64,000 nucleotides of DNA from Tolypothrix tenuis PCC 7101. Its GTDB lineage: Bacteria; Cyanobacteriota; Cyanobacteriia; Cyanobacteriales; Nostocaceae. Shown here piece after piece: positions 6,665-16,162 of this stretch (positions within the stretch are counted from its first letter, which is position 1; every line of letters starts with the position of its first letter). The stretch is from positions 7,589,326 through 7,653,325 of the forward strand of contig NZ_AP018248.1 of assembly GCF_002368295.1 (NCBI RefSeq), in the 5' to 3' direction. The position numbers and the translations under genes were made by a program. Below the pieces are notes generated by a model, which saw nothing but the letters and a program-made list of their open reading frames with translations, made no database searches and was not told the origin of the DNA.

Positions 6665-9346
6665 CTAGTCCCTAATCCCTAATGCTTTGGTGATGCGATC
6701 GCTCGTTACTTGCAAATGGGCTAACGTGGAAATATCAATGTTTTCGCCCAAGTCTTTGAGTCTGTTGTCAATTGCAGTTTGCAGTTGACGTAATTCGTAC
6801 CAAGCTAGTGTGCGTCCGTCTTCTGATGTGTTGGTATTTCGCAACATCATTTCTAGCAATATATTGAGATATTCGCGTTGTAAGGAACGGCGCAGGCTAG
6901 AAATGGGTTTTGGTTCTGCGGGAGTGAAAACTTCTGTCCAAATACCTTGTTGTAGGGTTTCAAATAGTTCCGGGATGGAAAGGGCTTTTCCAGGCTGTGT
7001 TTTTAATTCTATATCTTGCAGGCGACTGAGGCGATCGCTATTGAGGAGCGATCGCAATACTCGACTTTGGAATTGTAAAATGCGATCGTGTAGGGGATAA
7101 TCTAGGCGATCGTTCGGGATAGGATTTCCCCAATGTTGCCAGCGTGATGGTGCTAGCTGATTGAGTAATTGCGGTGAGAAGTTAAAAGCATCCTCAGCAA
7201 AGACATATTCTTGCAATTTCGCTAAAGCTTGACGTTGTTTTTCTAAAGAAACTGGTACAAACGCCCAGGAAGTTTCATCACCAGCATGAACACGGCGGAA
7301 TGATTGCCCACCAATATATTGAGAAACTAAGGTGGCGTTACGAAAATAGTAGCCGAGGACGCGATTAAATAAGGCGCGCAGATTACTATAGCTTTCTCCT
7401 GGGGCGAGATAACGCTGATCCAGGCGTTCCCACATCACACGGGCGTTATCCATTTGCCATTGGGAATATATTAGTACGTCACTACTCATATCCCAGAGAT
7501 TTGCTAGGGGGTTAATATCCCAGATATCTTCATCTGTGGCATAGGATAATTCTGGCTGTGGCGATGCTAAAGCAATCTTTTCTAAGAAGCTTTTTTCGGC
7601 TTCCGGTAGAATCGCATCAGTTGTGGCTTCTGGGTTGATTTTATAACCATACTCAATTGCCCATTCATCATAAGGGCCAATCACCCCAGGGAAATAATCA
7701 CCTTGTTCTACACCCTGGGGTGCTATATTCACAGGTAAGTAATCCATCACCGAACCCGCTAAACCTTTGCTGTGGGTGATTTCGGTGTTATTTAATTCTT
7801 GGGGCGCTAACATGGTGCTGCCGTGAAAATTATGACGTAACCCCAGAGTATGCCCGACTTCATGGGCAATTAAAGAACGCAAATATTGCTGCACATATTC
7901 CTGCATGGCTGCGCTGGTTGGTGTTGTATCAGGTAACAATGACAACGCCAACGCCCCAATAGCGGCTTGATTTGTCGCTTCCCGTCCATAACAGAGTTCC
8001 GAATCTCGCTGAAAACCTGCGACATCACAACCATCTAATTTACTTTTGCTATTCCCTGACTCTGCATAGGCGCGATATTCTTGCTGAATAGAACGCACCA
8101 TATTAGCATCGACAATAATATCTGCGTCCAGTATTTCCCCGGTAAATGGGTTAACACGTGTCGGCCCTTTAGCAAAACCCGCATCTAAAGAATTAAACCA
8201 GCGAATAGTGTTGTAACGCACATCTGCGGGATGCCAATCAGCATCATCTGGCATTTGTTGCACTTCAATAGCGTTTTGGAATCCGGCTTTGGCGAATGCT
8301 TGATTCCACATGAGAACACCTGCGCGGATTGCGTCACGATATTCTAGGGGTACAGCATTTTCAATCCAAAATACAATCGGCTTTTTCGGTGGCGATAAAG
8401 GTGCGTTGGGGTCTGATGGTTCTAGATGCCAACGATTGATATAACGGACAAATGGATCGTGACTATGATTGTGAGAAAAATCTTGGAATGCGGTAATAAA
8501 ATATCCGACTCTATCATCAGCGATTCGGGGAATATAACCGTTATTTTCTGGTAGCTGGGAAAAACTATAATGTACTTTTAAAGAAAGTGCGCGACTATCA
8601 GGTAAAGTAACTAAATTTGCACCTTCTGGTGAGTAAAAACCGTAAATAGAATCAATCTCGAGATTTTCCGGGAAGCTGTTAATATCGCCAAAATAAGACT
8701 TGCTGGGTTCTAAGCGGTAATCAGCTTGTAAAGAATATTTCAATATAGGAGTTAAACCGGGGAAATCCTGCATGAGTAAGTCATCCAGGTTAATCAGAAT
8801 ATTTTTACTCCACGGATCAATAGTGTCAATTGGCAATGCATAAAGCACCGAATCGCTAAAAGAACGGGTAAGCGATCGCTGTTCTGGTTCACCTTCTTCT
8901 GTACGAAATTTCACATTCCGCACGACGAAGTGCAAATTGTTATTGACTCTTCTGAAATAGAAGAGAAAATCAGTTAGGGGTAATCCACTATAAATCCCAC
9001 TTTCCCCTAATCCTGATTCTAATGTGACTGTCGCTAAGTAATTTCTATTAAGCTGTTCTGGCTTAATTTCCCAATAAGTTCTGCCGTCTTCATGGCTGCG
9101 ATAAAGGGTAAACAATCCCTCTAATTTCTCTGTGGCTTTAACTATCTCACGAAATCGCCGCAAATCTTCTCTTCTACTATCACTAAAAATATTGTCCGCA
9201 CTGGCAATATTTTCCATAGCTGTGATTGCATGGAATGGCGGTACATCATTATTTGCAAGTTGATTGGCGGCTGCGTAATTAGTTCCTAATAACCAGTTAT
9301 AGAGTAAAAAGATACAGATTACTAATTTCCTAATCCAGTATTTCAT
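6665..9346 (-). CDS. Large secreted zinc metalloprotease (DUF5117/DUF4953 type)
   Basis: 893 residues with an N-terminal signal peptide (hydrophobic 9-26, AAA-NQ). The central domain holds the metzincin zinc site HEVGHTLGLRH (His495, Glu496, His499, His505), followed by a Met-turn (SVMDYLP). The flanks match the DUF5117 N-terminal region and the DUF4953 region around the zinc site. Activity is expected in the periplasm or outside the cell. The last codons (GIRD and stop) are supplied by a GGGATTAGGGACTAG heptamer run, so the C-terminus seems to have been set by repeat sequence. The gene stands alone, with a 750-bp gap upstream. Confidence 0.88.
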   Translation of the reverse strand: MKYWIRKLVICIFLLYNWLLGTNYAAANQLANNDVPPFHAITAMENIASADNIFSDSRREDLRRFREIVKATEKLEGLFTLYRSHEDGRTYWEIKPEQLNRNYLATVTLESGLGESGIYSGLPLTDFLFYFRRVNNNLHFVVRNVKFRTEEGEPEQRSLTRSFSDSVLYALPIDTIDPWSKNILINLDDLLMQDFPGLTPILKYSLQADYRLEPSKSYFGDINSFPENLEIDSIYGFYSPEGANLVTLPDSRALSLKVHYSFSQLPENNGYIPRIADDRVGYFITAFQDFSHNHSHDPFVRYINRWHLEPSDPNAPLSPPKKPIVFWIENAVPLEYRDAIRAGVLMWNQAFAKAGFQNAIEVQQMPDDADWHPADVRYNTIRWFNSLDAGFAKGPTRVNPFTGEILDADIIVDANMVRSIQQEYRAYAESGNSKSKLDGCDVAGFQRDSELCYGREATNQAAIGALALSLLPDTTPTSAAMQEYVQQYLRSLIAHEVGHTLGLRHNFHGSTMLAPQELNNTEITHSKGLAGSVMDYLPVNIAPQGVEQGDYFPGVIGPYDEWAIEYGYKINPEATTDAILPEAEKSFLEKIALASPQPELSYATDEDIWDINPLANLWDMSSDVLIYSQWQMDNARVMWERLDQRYLAPGESYSNLRALFNRVLGYYFRNATLVSQYIGGQSFRRVHAGDETSWAFVPVSLEKQRQALAKLQEYVFAEDAFNFSPQLLNQLAPSRWQHWGNPIPNDRLDYPLHDRILQFQSRVLRSLLNSDRLSRLQDIELKTQPGKALSIPELFETLQQGIWTEVFTPAEPKPISSLRRSLQREYLNILLEMMLRNTNTSEDGRTLAWYELRQLQTAIDNRLKDLGENIDISTLAHLQVTSDRITKALGIRD

Positions 9347-9833
9347 CCTTGATTTTTCCAGATGCAGCGGTTCTGATATTGAGGAAAAAATGTGGATTTA
9401 TGCGTCTTCTGTCAGTCTTGCCAATACTTCCCAAATCATTGCAACTACGTAAATCCACCGTGATTAGACAAACTATTGTTTGTCACAAAGTAAAACAACT
9501 CCACGAACCGAAAAGTAGTTTGTCTTTTTAACTTTGTACGAGTTATCCATTTATAAGATGAAACTGCTGAGATAGCAAGTATTTACTTCTTTAGATAGAG
9601 AACGATTCCAACCAAAGATATAGGTTTTTTCCAACATTATCTTGTATTTAAAAGCAAAAAATGCCCAAAAATTGTATTTAGAGCTACATTTAAGCGCATC
9701 AAAGGTTAGCGATCGCAGATGCAATTAAGCTCTACAAGAGTTATTTATTTAGCAATGCTGGTCTATTTCTCAGTATTTTCACTATTAAGCATCGCCGTCA
9801 TGTTTCCAATTGATTAATCAAACTGTAGTGCCC

Positions 9834-9866
9834 AGAACCCCGACTTCTTGAAGAAGTCGGGGTTCT
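9834..9866. repeat. Perfect hairpin AGAACCCCGACTTCTT / complement
   Basis: Sixteen-base arms separated by a single G. It belongs to a very common dispersed palindrome type in Nostocales genomes (established), and could form a strong transcript hairpin. Confidence 0.8.
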
Positions 9867-9942
9867 AAATTAAGTAAATGAAATCTAAAAATATTCATCA
9901 CTTCCATCTCTAAAACTTATTATCTAAAGCTTCAATGATAAA

Positions 9943-9960
9943 CATTGATATTAATCAATG
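9943..9960. promoter_or_regulatory. Candidate operator palindrome CATTGAT-N4-ATCAATG
   Basis: A 7-bp inverted repeat with a 4-bp spacer lies about 135 bp before flv4. The flv4-2 operon is carbon-responsive in Synechocystis, and LysR-type regulators bind such dyads, so this is a plausible operator. A second weaker dyad (AAATGTTTC...GAAATAAACATTT) lies at 9982-10020. Confidence 0.3.
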
Positions 9961-10093
9961 GTAATTACACGCTCATCAACAATAAATGTTTCTGATGGCT
10001 TACTTTAGAAATAAACATTTTACTAATTCACTATTTTGTAGCAATTATATAAATAAGCACATTAACTAAAGAAAATATTTTTAGATAAATCAC

Positions 10094-11824
10094 ATGAACT
10101 TACTCACAAAAGCCCCACAAACACTTGCTTCTCCCGGACTTTTGACAATTGAAACTGTAGAAATTGCACCACAAACAACCGCTATTCGTTGTCTTGACTG
10201 GGATAGAGAACGCTTTGATGTTGAATTTGGCTTACGTAATGGTACAACCTATAATTCTTTTTTAATTCAAGATGAAAAAATTGCTTTAGTTGATACTTCT
10301 CATCGCAAATTTGAACAGTTATATCTAGAATTACTAACAGGAATCATTGAACCCACAAAAATAGATTACTTAATTGTCAGCCACACCGAACCAGATCATA
10401 GTGCTTTAGTTAAAGACATCTTACAACTAGCTCCCGATATCACTATTGTGGCGGCGAAGGTGGCAATTCAATTTTTGGAAAACATGATTCACCAGCCATT
10501 TAAATCTATCCAGGTGAAGAGTGGACAGCGTTTAGCATTAGGAAATAATCACGAATTAGAATTTATCTCTGCGCCTAACTTACATTGGCCTGACACAATT
10601 TTGACTTACGACCACAAAACAGGCATTCTCTACACCTGCGATGTATTTGGAATGCACTACTGCGACGATCACACTTATGATGAGAATTTTAATGTGATCG
10701 AAGATGATTTTAAATATTACTATGATTGTTTAATGGGGCCGAATGCCCGCTCTGTATTAGCAGCTTTAAAGCGGATTGAAAATTTAGCAATTGGTACAGT
10801 TGCAACCGGACACGGGCCTTTACTCAAAAACTATATTCCCGAATGGCTGGGACGGTATCAAAACTGGAGTTTAGAACAAGCAAAAACTGAGAAATTAGTG
10901 GCGCTATTTTATGCCGAAGATTACGGCTATAGCGAACATTTAGTAAGAACCATCGCGCATGGCTGCACGAGAACAGGTGTCGCAGTAGAATTAGTTGATA
11001 TCAACAGCGCCGAACCGCAAGAAGTCCGGGAATTAGTAGGACAAGCGGCTGGGTTAATTATTAGTATGCCTGCTCAAAATGCAGTGAATGCTCAAGCGGC
11101 AATTAGCACAATTTTAGCGGCGGCTCATAATAAACAAAGCATTGGTTTATTAGAATCTGGTGGCGGCGAAGATGAACCAGTTTATCCCCTACGCAACAAA
11201 TTTCAGGAATTAGGATTAACAGAAGCCTTCCCGCCAATTTTAGTTAAAGAAAATCCCACCGCTTCCCTAGAACAACTGTGTGATGAAGCAGGTACAGATA
11301 TAGGGCAATGGTTAACCCGCGATCACACCATCAAACAAATCAAATCCATCAACACAAATTTAGAGAAAGCCTTAGGCAGAATTAGCAACGGACTCTACAT
11401 TATTACTGCCAAAAAAGGAGAAGTTCAAAGTGCCATGTTGGCTTCTTGGGTAACCCAAGCCAGCTTAAATCCCTTAGGAGTAGCAATCGCAGTCTCCAAA
11501 GACCGCGCTATTGAATCATTAATGCACGTAGGCGATCGCTTTGTCTTAAATGTTTTAGAAGAAGGCAATTATCAAGGCTTAATGAAACATTTCCTCAAGC
11601 GCTTTCCCCCAGGTGCAGACCGATTTGCCGGAGTCAAAACCTATCCAGCCACCAACGGCTCCCCCATTTTAGCTGAAGCCTTAGCCTACATGGAATGCGA
11701 AATCACCAGCCGCATCGATTGTGGCGACCATTGGATTATTTACAGCACAGTCCAAACCGGACGAGTTGCCAAAGTCAACGCCCTCACCGCCGTCCACCAC
11801 CGCAAAATCGGTAATCATTACTAA
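10094..11824 (+). CDS. flv4: Flavodiiron protein Flv4-type (canonical diiron ligands)
   Basis: 576 residues in the cyanobacterial class C layout: metallo-beta-lactamase-like diiron domain (about 25-260), flavodoxin domain (about 265-410) and C-terminal flavin-reductase domain (about 425-575). The iron ligands of the HxExDH motif are intact (His97, Glu99, Asp101, His102, in HTEPDHS), with a further His164. Such proteins accept photosynthetic electrons and reduce O2 or protect photosystem II. The call as Flv4 rather than Flv3 rests on the neighbours: a PsiE-like gene and a flavodiiron gene with degenerate ligands follow in the same direction, as in the flv4-sll0218-flv2 operon of Synechocystis. 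Confidence 0.9.
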   Translation: MNLLTKAPQTLASPGLLTIETVEIAPQTTAIRCLDWDRERFDVEFGLRNGTTYNSFLIQDEKIALVDTSHRKFEQLYLELLTGIIEPTKIDYLIVSHTEPDHSALVKDILQLAPDITIVAAKVAIQFLENMIHQPFKSIQVKSGQRLALGNNHELEFISAPNLHWPDTILTYDHKTGILYTCDVFGMHYCDDHTYDENFNVIEDDFKYYYDCLMGPNARSVLAALKRIENLAIGTVATGHGPLLKNYIPEWLGRYQNWSLEQAKTEKLVALFYAEDYGYSEHLVRTIAHGCTRTGVAVELVDINSAEPQEVRELVGQAAGLIISMPAQNAVNAQAAISTILAAAHNKQSIGLLESGGGEDEPVYPLRNKFQELGLTEAFPPILVKENPTASLEQLCDEAGTDIGQWLTRDHTIKQIKSINTNLEKALGRISNGLYIITAKKGEVQSAMLASWVTQASLNPLGVAIAVSKDRAIESLMHVGDRFVLNVLEEGNYQGLMKHFLKRFPPGADRFAGVKTYPATNGSPILAEALAYMECEITSRIDCGDHWIIYSTVQTGRVAKVNALTAVHHRKIGNHY

Positions 11825-11947
11825 ATTTGGGCATGGGGCATGGGGCATGATTTATTTTTCCCTGTTCCCTATTCGCAAATTTTTGCAGAAGTTTATGGCA
11901 AAAAATGCCACAAAACTTGTGAAGACACCATTTTTCACGATAAAAAC

Positions 11948-12127
11948 GCAGACAAAGCTGTAAAAATTCGACCCAAACTTATAAATGCTCGACTTTTCAC
12001 GAGAAAAAAGCAGACAAAGCTGTAAAAATTCGACCCAAACTTATAAATGCTCGACTTTTTACTAGAAAAAAGCAGACAAAGCTGTAAAAATTCGACTCAA
12101 ACTTATAAATGCTCGACTTTTTATATG
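11948..12127. repeat. Three tandem copies of a 62-bp unit within the flv operon
   Basis: Units begin at 11948, 12010 and 12072 with GCAGACAAAGCTGTAAAAAT; each contains TTCGAC-CAAACTTATAAATG and CTCGACTTTT. Copies are nearly identical. The period is not a multiple of three, so the small ORFs that cross it are incidental. Confidence 0.9.
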
Positions 12128-12207
12128 GAAGAAGGCAGAATTCTCTTCTGCCTTCTGCCCTCTGCCTTCTTCAATTTATCTTGTCCCCAATCCCCAATCC
12201 CCCCAAT

Positions 12208-12720
12208 ATGTATCAGCCTGTTGAAAAGAACTCAATCCCCGCTTATGAAATCAATCGGGGGCGCATTCTGCGAACCTTGGAATTTATCCAAGACATGATT
12301 GTGATTTCCTTGTGCATGGGTTTATTTAGCTTCATGGTGATTCAAGTGAGAGATATGTTTTTCTCCTTGCTCCCTCCATTAGATTTCCATGTAGTCACAG
12401 CCGATATTCTGTTTTTACTGATCTTAGTTGAGTTATTCCGGCTGCTCATAATTTACCTCCAAGAACAACGCATTTCGATTGGTGTAGCCGTCGAAGTTTC
12501 CATTGTCTCAGCGTTAAGAGAAGTGATTGTCAAAGGCGTACTAGAAATTAGTTCCAGCCAAGTTTTAGCCACTTGTGCATTCTTACTCGTTTTGGGAGTA
12601 CTACTTTTCTTACGAGTTTGGCTACCCCCAACATTTGAAGGCATCGATCCAGAACAAGAAGTATCTAAACGCTATCAACGCCTCCATAAAACGGAATTAG
12701 CGAACAGTAACGGACGTTAA
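12208..12720 (+). CDS. PsiE-family membrane protein (Sll0218-like)
   Basis: 171 residues from the ATG at 12208 (MYQPVEKNSIPAYE); the upstream extension to 12109 is repeat translation. Three to four membrane helices are visible: about 30-52, 60-80 (TADILFLLILVELFRLLIIYL) and 118-142 (VLATCAFLLVLGVLLFLRVW). The pattern and the place between two flavodiiron genes match Sll0218, a thylakoid protein linked to photosystem II stability in Synechocystis, and the PsiE superfamily. CCCCAAT repeats directly abut the start and no Shine-Dalgarno is seen, so translation may depend on coupling or on a repeat-derived leader. Confidence 0.85.
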   Translation: MYQPVEKNSIPAYEINRGRILRTLEFIQDMIVISLCMGLFSFMVIQVRDMFFSLLPPLDFHVVTADILFLLILVELFRLLIIYLQEQRISIGVAVEVSIVSALREVIVKGVLEISSSQVLATCAFLLVLGVLLFLRVWLPPTFEGIDPEQEVSKRYQRLHKTELANSNGR

Positions 12721-12765
12721 AAAGCAGAGGGAGCAGAGGAAGCAAGGGAGCAGAGGGGGAAAAAT

Positions 12766-12852
12766 GCCCCGAGTTCCCCAATCCCCAATCCCCAATCCCC
12801 AATCCCCAGTCCCCAATCCCCAATCCCCAGTCCCCAATCCCCAATCCCCATT
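12766..12852. repeat. CCCCAAT/CCCCAGT heptamers up to the flv2 start
   Basis: About eleven CCCCAAT/CCCCAGT units run to within 3 bp of the flv2 ATG. No purine-rich ribosome site remains in that stretch. Confidence 0.9.
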
Positions 12853-14589
12853 ATGTCCACCGCCACCCTAACCCCCAACCGTTCTCGAGATGTTCAGTTA
12901 GCTGAAATTGGTACAAATACGCTGATATTGCGATCGCGTACTTGGGAACGTCTTAAATTTGAGGTTGAATATTCCCGCCAAAAGGGAACTACAGCAAATT
13001 CTTATTTGATTCAAGCTGATAAAAAGGTTTTAATTGACCCTCCTGGTGAGTCTTTTACGGAGATTTTCTTAGCACAACTAGCACAACAATTAGACTTGAC
13101 CACTCTTGATTATATTGTTCTCGGTCATGTCAACCCTAACCGCCGAGCTACTTTAAAGGTTTTGCTCTCGCTAGCGCCGCAAGTTACGTTAATTTGTTCT
13201 CGTGCAGCTGCGAATGCGCTCAAAACCGCTTTTCCGGAATGGGAATCCCGGATTCAAGCTGTGCGTTCAGAAGATACTCTCGATTTAGGACAAGGACATC
13301 TTCTATCATTTATTAGTGTTCCTACTCCCCACTGGGTTGATGGACTTTGTACTTACGATTCCGCAACCAAAATTCTCTACACCGACAAGTTTTTTGGCGC
13401 TCATATTTGTGAGGATGCGTTATTTGATGAAGATTGGAAAGCTTTAGACGCAGAACGTCGCTACTATTTTGATTGTCTTCATGCTCCCCAAGCTAAACAA
13501 GTAGAAACCGCTTTAGATAAACTGGCAATTTTTGCTGCCAAATCTTACGCACCTGCACATGGCCCGGTTGTGCGTTACAGCCTCAGCCGTTTTACCTATG
13601 ATTATCGTCAATGGTGTCAAGGTCAAAAGTCCCAAGAGTTAAGCGTGGCCTTACTTTACGCCTCTGCTTATGGAAATACAGCGATTTTGGCTCAGGCGAT
13701 CGCTCAAGGTTTAATTGAAAATGGCATTAATGTCGAATCCATCAACTGTGAACTAGCAGATGCGGCGGAAATCACCCGCGTTGTTGAAGCTTGCGATGGC
13801 TTAATTATAGGTTCACCAACTTTAGGTGGTCATGCACCAACGCAAATTCAAACTGCTTTAGGAATAGTCCTAGCTTCGGGTGCGAAAACTAAGTTAGCTG
13901 GGGTTTTTGGTTCCTACGGTTGGAGTGGCGAGGCGATTGATTTAATCGAAAGTAAGCTCAAAGATGCCAATTATGGTTTAGGGTTTGAGACAATTCGCGT
14001 CCGCTTTAGCCCGACTCCCTATGTTTTACAGCAGTGTCAAGATGCGGGTGCAACCTTTGCCCAAAACTTGAAGAAAACTAAGAAACTGCGGACTTCTCGC
14101 CTCGTAGCCACAGAAGCACAAGTAGACCGCACCGAACAAGCAGTAGGCAGAATTATTGGTTCTTTGTGCGTCGTTACAACTCACGATGGAGACAATCACA
14201 AAGGTATTTTAACTTCTTGGGTATCCCAGGCAACTTTTAACCCACCAGGAATTATGATTGCGATCGCTCAAGAGCAGAATGCTGATTTAATGCGTCATCC
14301 TGGTGACAAATTTGTGCTGAACATCCTCAAAGAAGGTAGAAATGTCCGGCGCTATTTTTCTCGTCACAGCAGTTTAGGCGAAAATCCCTTTGCAAATCTT
14401 CCTACCCAAACTGCTGAAAATGGCTGCTTAATTTTGAATGAAGCTTTAGCCTATTTAGAATGTACAGTCCAAAATCAACTTGAATGCGGCGACAGATATT
14501 TAATTTATGCCGTAGTGAATAGTGGAGAAGTATTAGAAAACGATGGCTTCACTGCCATTCAACATCGGAAATCCGGCAGTCAATATTAA
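12853..14589 (+). CDS. flv2: Flavodiiron protein Flv2-type (degenerate diiron site)
   Basis: 578 residues with the same three domains as Flv4. The canonical HxExDH motif reads HVNPNR (His92 to Arg97), so Glu, Asp and the second His ligands are replaced by Asn, Asn and Arg. This is the signature of the Flv1/Flv2 class, which works as a heteromeric partner of Flv3/Flv4. The flavodoxin domain (LLYASAYGNTAILAQAI) and the flavin-reductase domain (about 425-578) are intact. It is the third gene of the operon, starting 132 bp after the PsiE-like gene; the gap is filled by heptamers. Confidence 0.9.
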   Translation: MSTATLTPNRSRDVQLAEIGTNTLILRSRTWERLKFEVEYSRQKGTTANSYLIQADKKVLIDPPGESFTEIFLAQLAQQLDLTTLDYIVLGHVNPNRRATLKVLLSLAPQVTLICSRAAANALKTAFPEWESRIQAVRSEDTLDLGQGHLLSFISVPTPHWVDGLCTYDSATKILYTDKFFGAHICEDALFDEDWKALDAERRYYFDCLHAPQAKQVETALDKLAIFAAKSYAPAHGPVVRYSLSRFTYDYRQWCQGQKSQELSVALLYASAYGNTAILAQAIAQGLIENGINVESINCELADAAEITRVVEACDGLIIGSPTLGGHAPTQIQTALGIVLASGAKTKLAGVFGSYGWSGEAIDLIESKLKDANYGLGFETIRVRFSPTPYVLQQCQDAGATFAQNLKKTKKLRTSRLVATEAQVDRTEQAVGRIIGSLCVVTTHDGDNHKGILTSWVSQATFNPPGIMIAIAQEQNADLMRHPGDKFVLNILKEGRNVRRYFSRHSSLGENPFANLPTQTAENGCLILNEALAYLECTVQNQLECGDRYLIYAVVNSGEVLENDGFTAIQHRKSGSQY

Positions 14590-14590
14590 C

Positions 14591-14779
14591 AGGACTTACG
14601 CAACTGGCACATTGATCCTCTGGCCTAGGAGTCAAGAGTCAAGAGTCAAAGGTCAAAAATTTAGACTTTTTGGACTCTTGACATTTGAACGCCAGTTCAC
14701 TCAACGGAGGGAACCTCCGCACGTGACTGGCTCCCCTGGACAAACCTAAACGAAAAAATATGACACTTGCGTAAGTCCT
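14591..14779. mobile_element. MITE-like element with AGGACTTACGCAA ends
   Basis: Exact 13-bp terminal inverted repeats, AGGACTTACGCAA (14591-14603) and TTGCGTAAGTCCT (14767-14779), bound 189 bp without a transposase. It begins one base after the flv2 stop. The interior holds an AGTCAAGAGTCAA repeat and a second stem (CCAGTTCACT/AGGGGAGCCAGTCACG region). A clear target duplication could not be fixed. Confidence 0.75.
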
Positions 14780-15099
14780 AATTAAATAGCAGCGTTGCAT
14801 AAATGTAGGATGAATTATCAATTTCCATAATTAATAATTCATTGCATAATTGGCGCAATCATCCATGATTCAGCAACGCCTCCATCAAGTATGGGAGATG
14901 AGGCATTTGGTATTTGGCGCTTGGTGTTTGGTATTTGTCATTTGTCCTCTGTCCTTATATCGGCCTTGTCTCCCTTTTCCTCCTTGTCAGCAAGGGGGAA
15001 ATTAATTTATATTGATTCAAATCATGTTTATAACCGATAAGTAATTAAACTCTAATTTCTCCATTCTTTGCCCGCGATCGCATCTGTTTTACTACTAGC
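14780..15099. other. Intergenic with TTTGGTA-type heptamers
   Basis: 320 bp. It holds an imperfect inverted pair around AGCAGCGTTGC...GCAACGCC (14791-14880) and a run of TTTGGTATTTGGCGCTTGG-type units (14908-14948). No gene is seen. Confidence 0.6.
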
Positions 15100-15945
15100 T
15101 TAATCCCACCAGAAATACCAAACTTTTCTGTTGAGCAACATAGCTGCTAAATTATTTAGCGTTTCTACCCCTTGGTCTACAATATCAGCACAATACATAT
15201 ACTGTTCTTGAGCTAGGCGAAATGCATCTTCGCGATTTTGGGGAGGATGATTAACGCACATCTCTACTACATCATGGGTAATGCCAACTACTTCTGCACC
15301 ATATTTCTGCTGCCAGTATTTCATTAGTCCCATGTGTATTGTTGGTAGAGGGCAATCATTCCAATTACCAAATTTTAGAAAAGCCGGAACTTGCCAACTT
15401 AATTTAGTGGGAATCATTGCTAATACTATATTTGGATGTGGTAGACGAGTCAAAATATTATAGGGAATTGTATATCTTTCTGGTTGTTCAGAAATTAAAT
15501 CGTCCCATTCACCAATTTCTGCTTGGGTCAGTGGATCTAAAGTATTCTGCATTTCTATGCTGTTACTATCATCTGCCCATAAAATTTCTCTTTCTTCCCT
15601 TTGATGTTTTGCTTTATTATTCAGCCACTCATCTACATTAAAAGTATCTGCTTGAGTGATGATTTCAGCAACAGTTAAGGATTGATAAATTGAGGAATCT
15701 TGGTTGGAGAATTTAAGTGTTTCTAGATGAGATTCAACTTCATCTCGATTTCCTAGCAACAAAGGATAATGTTCTGTCTCATTTACAAGCTGACGAAGTT
15801 GTTGCCAATACTTTATCGCTTCAGCACCAGCAAATGTCAAGCCATATATTTGCTGTGAGTCAACATTCCAGAGTAATTCTAGAGTATCGGATTTAATACT
15901 ATTTTGAGCTAATATTGATTGTAACTGGCTTTGATTGATAACCAT
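15100..15945 (-). CDS. DUF4253-domain protein
   Basis: 281 residues, soluble, no signal peptide. The C-terminal half (about 165-281) matches the DUF4253 pattern: YGAEVVGITHDVVEMCV, PPQNREDAFRLAQEQYMYCADIVDQG and a closing WYFWWD. The N-terminal half is less conserved. The family has no established function; members are often found with SMI1/KNR4-type or immunity proteins, but no toxin is visible here. Isolated, with long intergenic regions on both sides. Confidence 0.75.
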   Translation of the reverse strand: MVINQSQLQSILAQNSIKSDTLELLWNVDSQQIYGLTFAGAEAIKYWQQLRQLVNETEHYPLLLGNRDEVESHLETLKFSNQDSSIYQSLTVAEIITQADTFNVDEWLNNKAKHQREEREILWADDSNSIEMQNTLDPLTQAEIGEWDDLISEQPERYTIPYNILTRLPHPNIVLAMIPTKLSWQVPAFLKFGNWNDCPLPTIHMGLMKYWQQKYGAEVVGITHDVVEMCVNHPPQNREDAFRLAQEQYMYCADIVDQGVETLNNLAAMLLNRKVWYFWWD

Positions 15946-16162
15946 ATATTGTGTATCAGCACCTTGTTTGATTTATGTAATGCTCAAATTCAAACGTTAG
16001 TATTTCAAGACGGAGATTAAAGCCAAAAATACTATCTATCAATTAATACCAGCTTGCAAAAATATTGCAATATACCTCATCATTTATTTGTAGTAAATAT
16101 TATTTAAGAATTTAGATTATTCGCAATTATTTTTAATAAATTTCTAAAAATAAAAAAAAGAA
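15946..16162. other. AT-rich upstream region, nothing recognised
   Basis: 217 bp upstream of the DUF4253 gene; very AT-rich, presumably carrying its promoter. No repeat or gene was identified. Confidence 0.5.

Larger units (their letters stand above)
9347..10093. other. Intergenic region upstream of the flv operon
   Basis: 747 bp with no convincing gene; a 60-codon TTG-started frame at its left end has no protein-like features. It holds a HIP1 site, a perfect hairpin (9834-9866) and candidate operator palindromes nearer the flv4 start. It must contain the promoters of both divergent genes. Confidence 0.7.

Noticed and set aside
6491..6682. Plus-strand 63-codon frame starting at 6491
   Set aside because: It ends in translated CCCTAAT repeats, has no protein-like features and overlaps the better minus-strand candidate.
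9349..9531. 60-codon TTG-started frame upstream of the metalloprotease
   Set aside because: No ribosome site, no conserved-looking pattern, and it lies in the promoter region of a divergent gene.
11721..12298. Several small ORFs in the flv4-PsiE gap
   Set aside because: They are translations of the 62-bp tandem repeat in different frames, with mutually similar sequence.
12853..14589. Flv1 as the identity of the second flavodiiron protein
   Set aside because: Ligand loss is shared by Flv1 and Flv2, but the PsiE-like gene between the two flavodiiron genes points to the flv4-2 operon.
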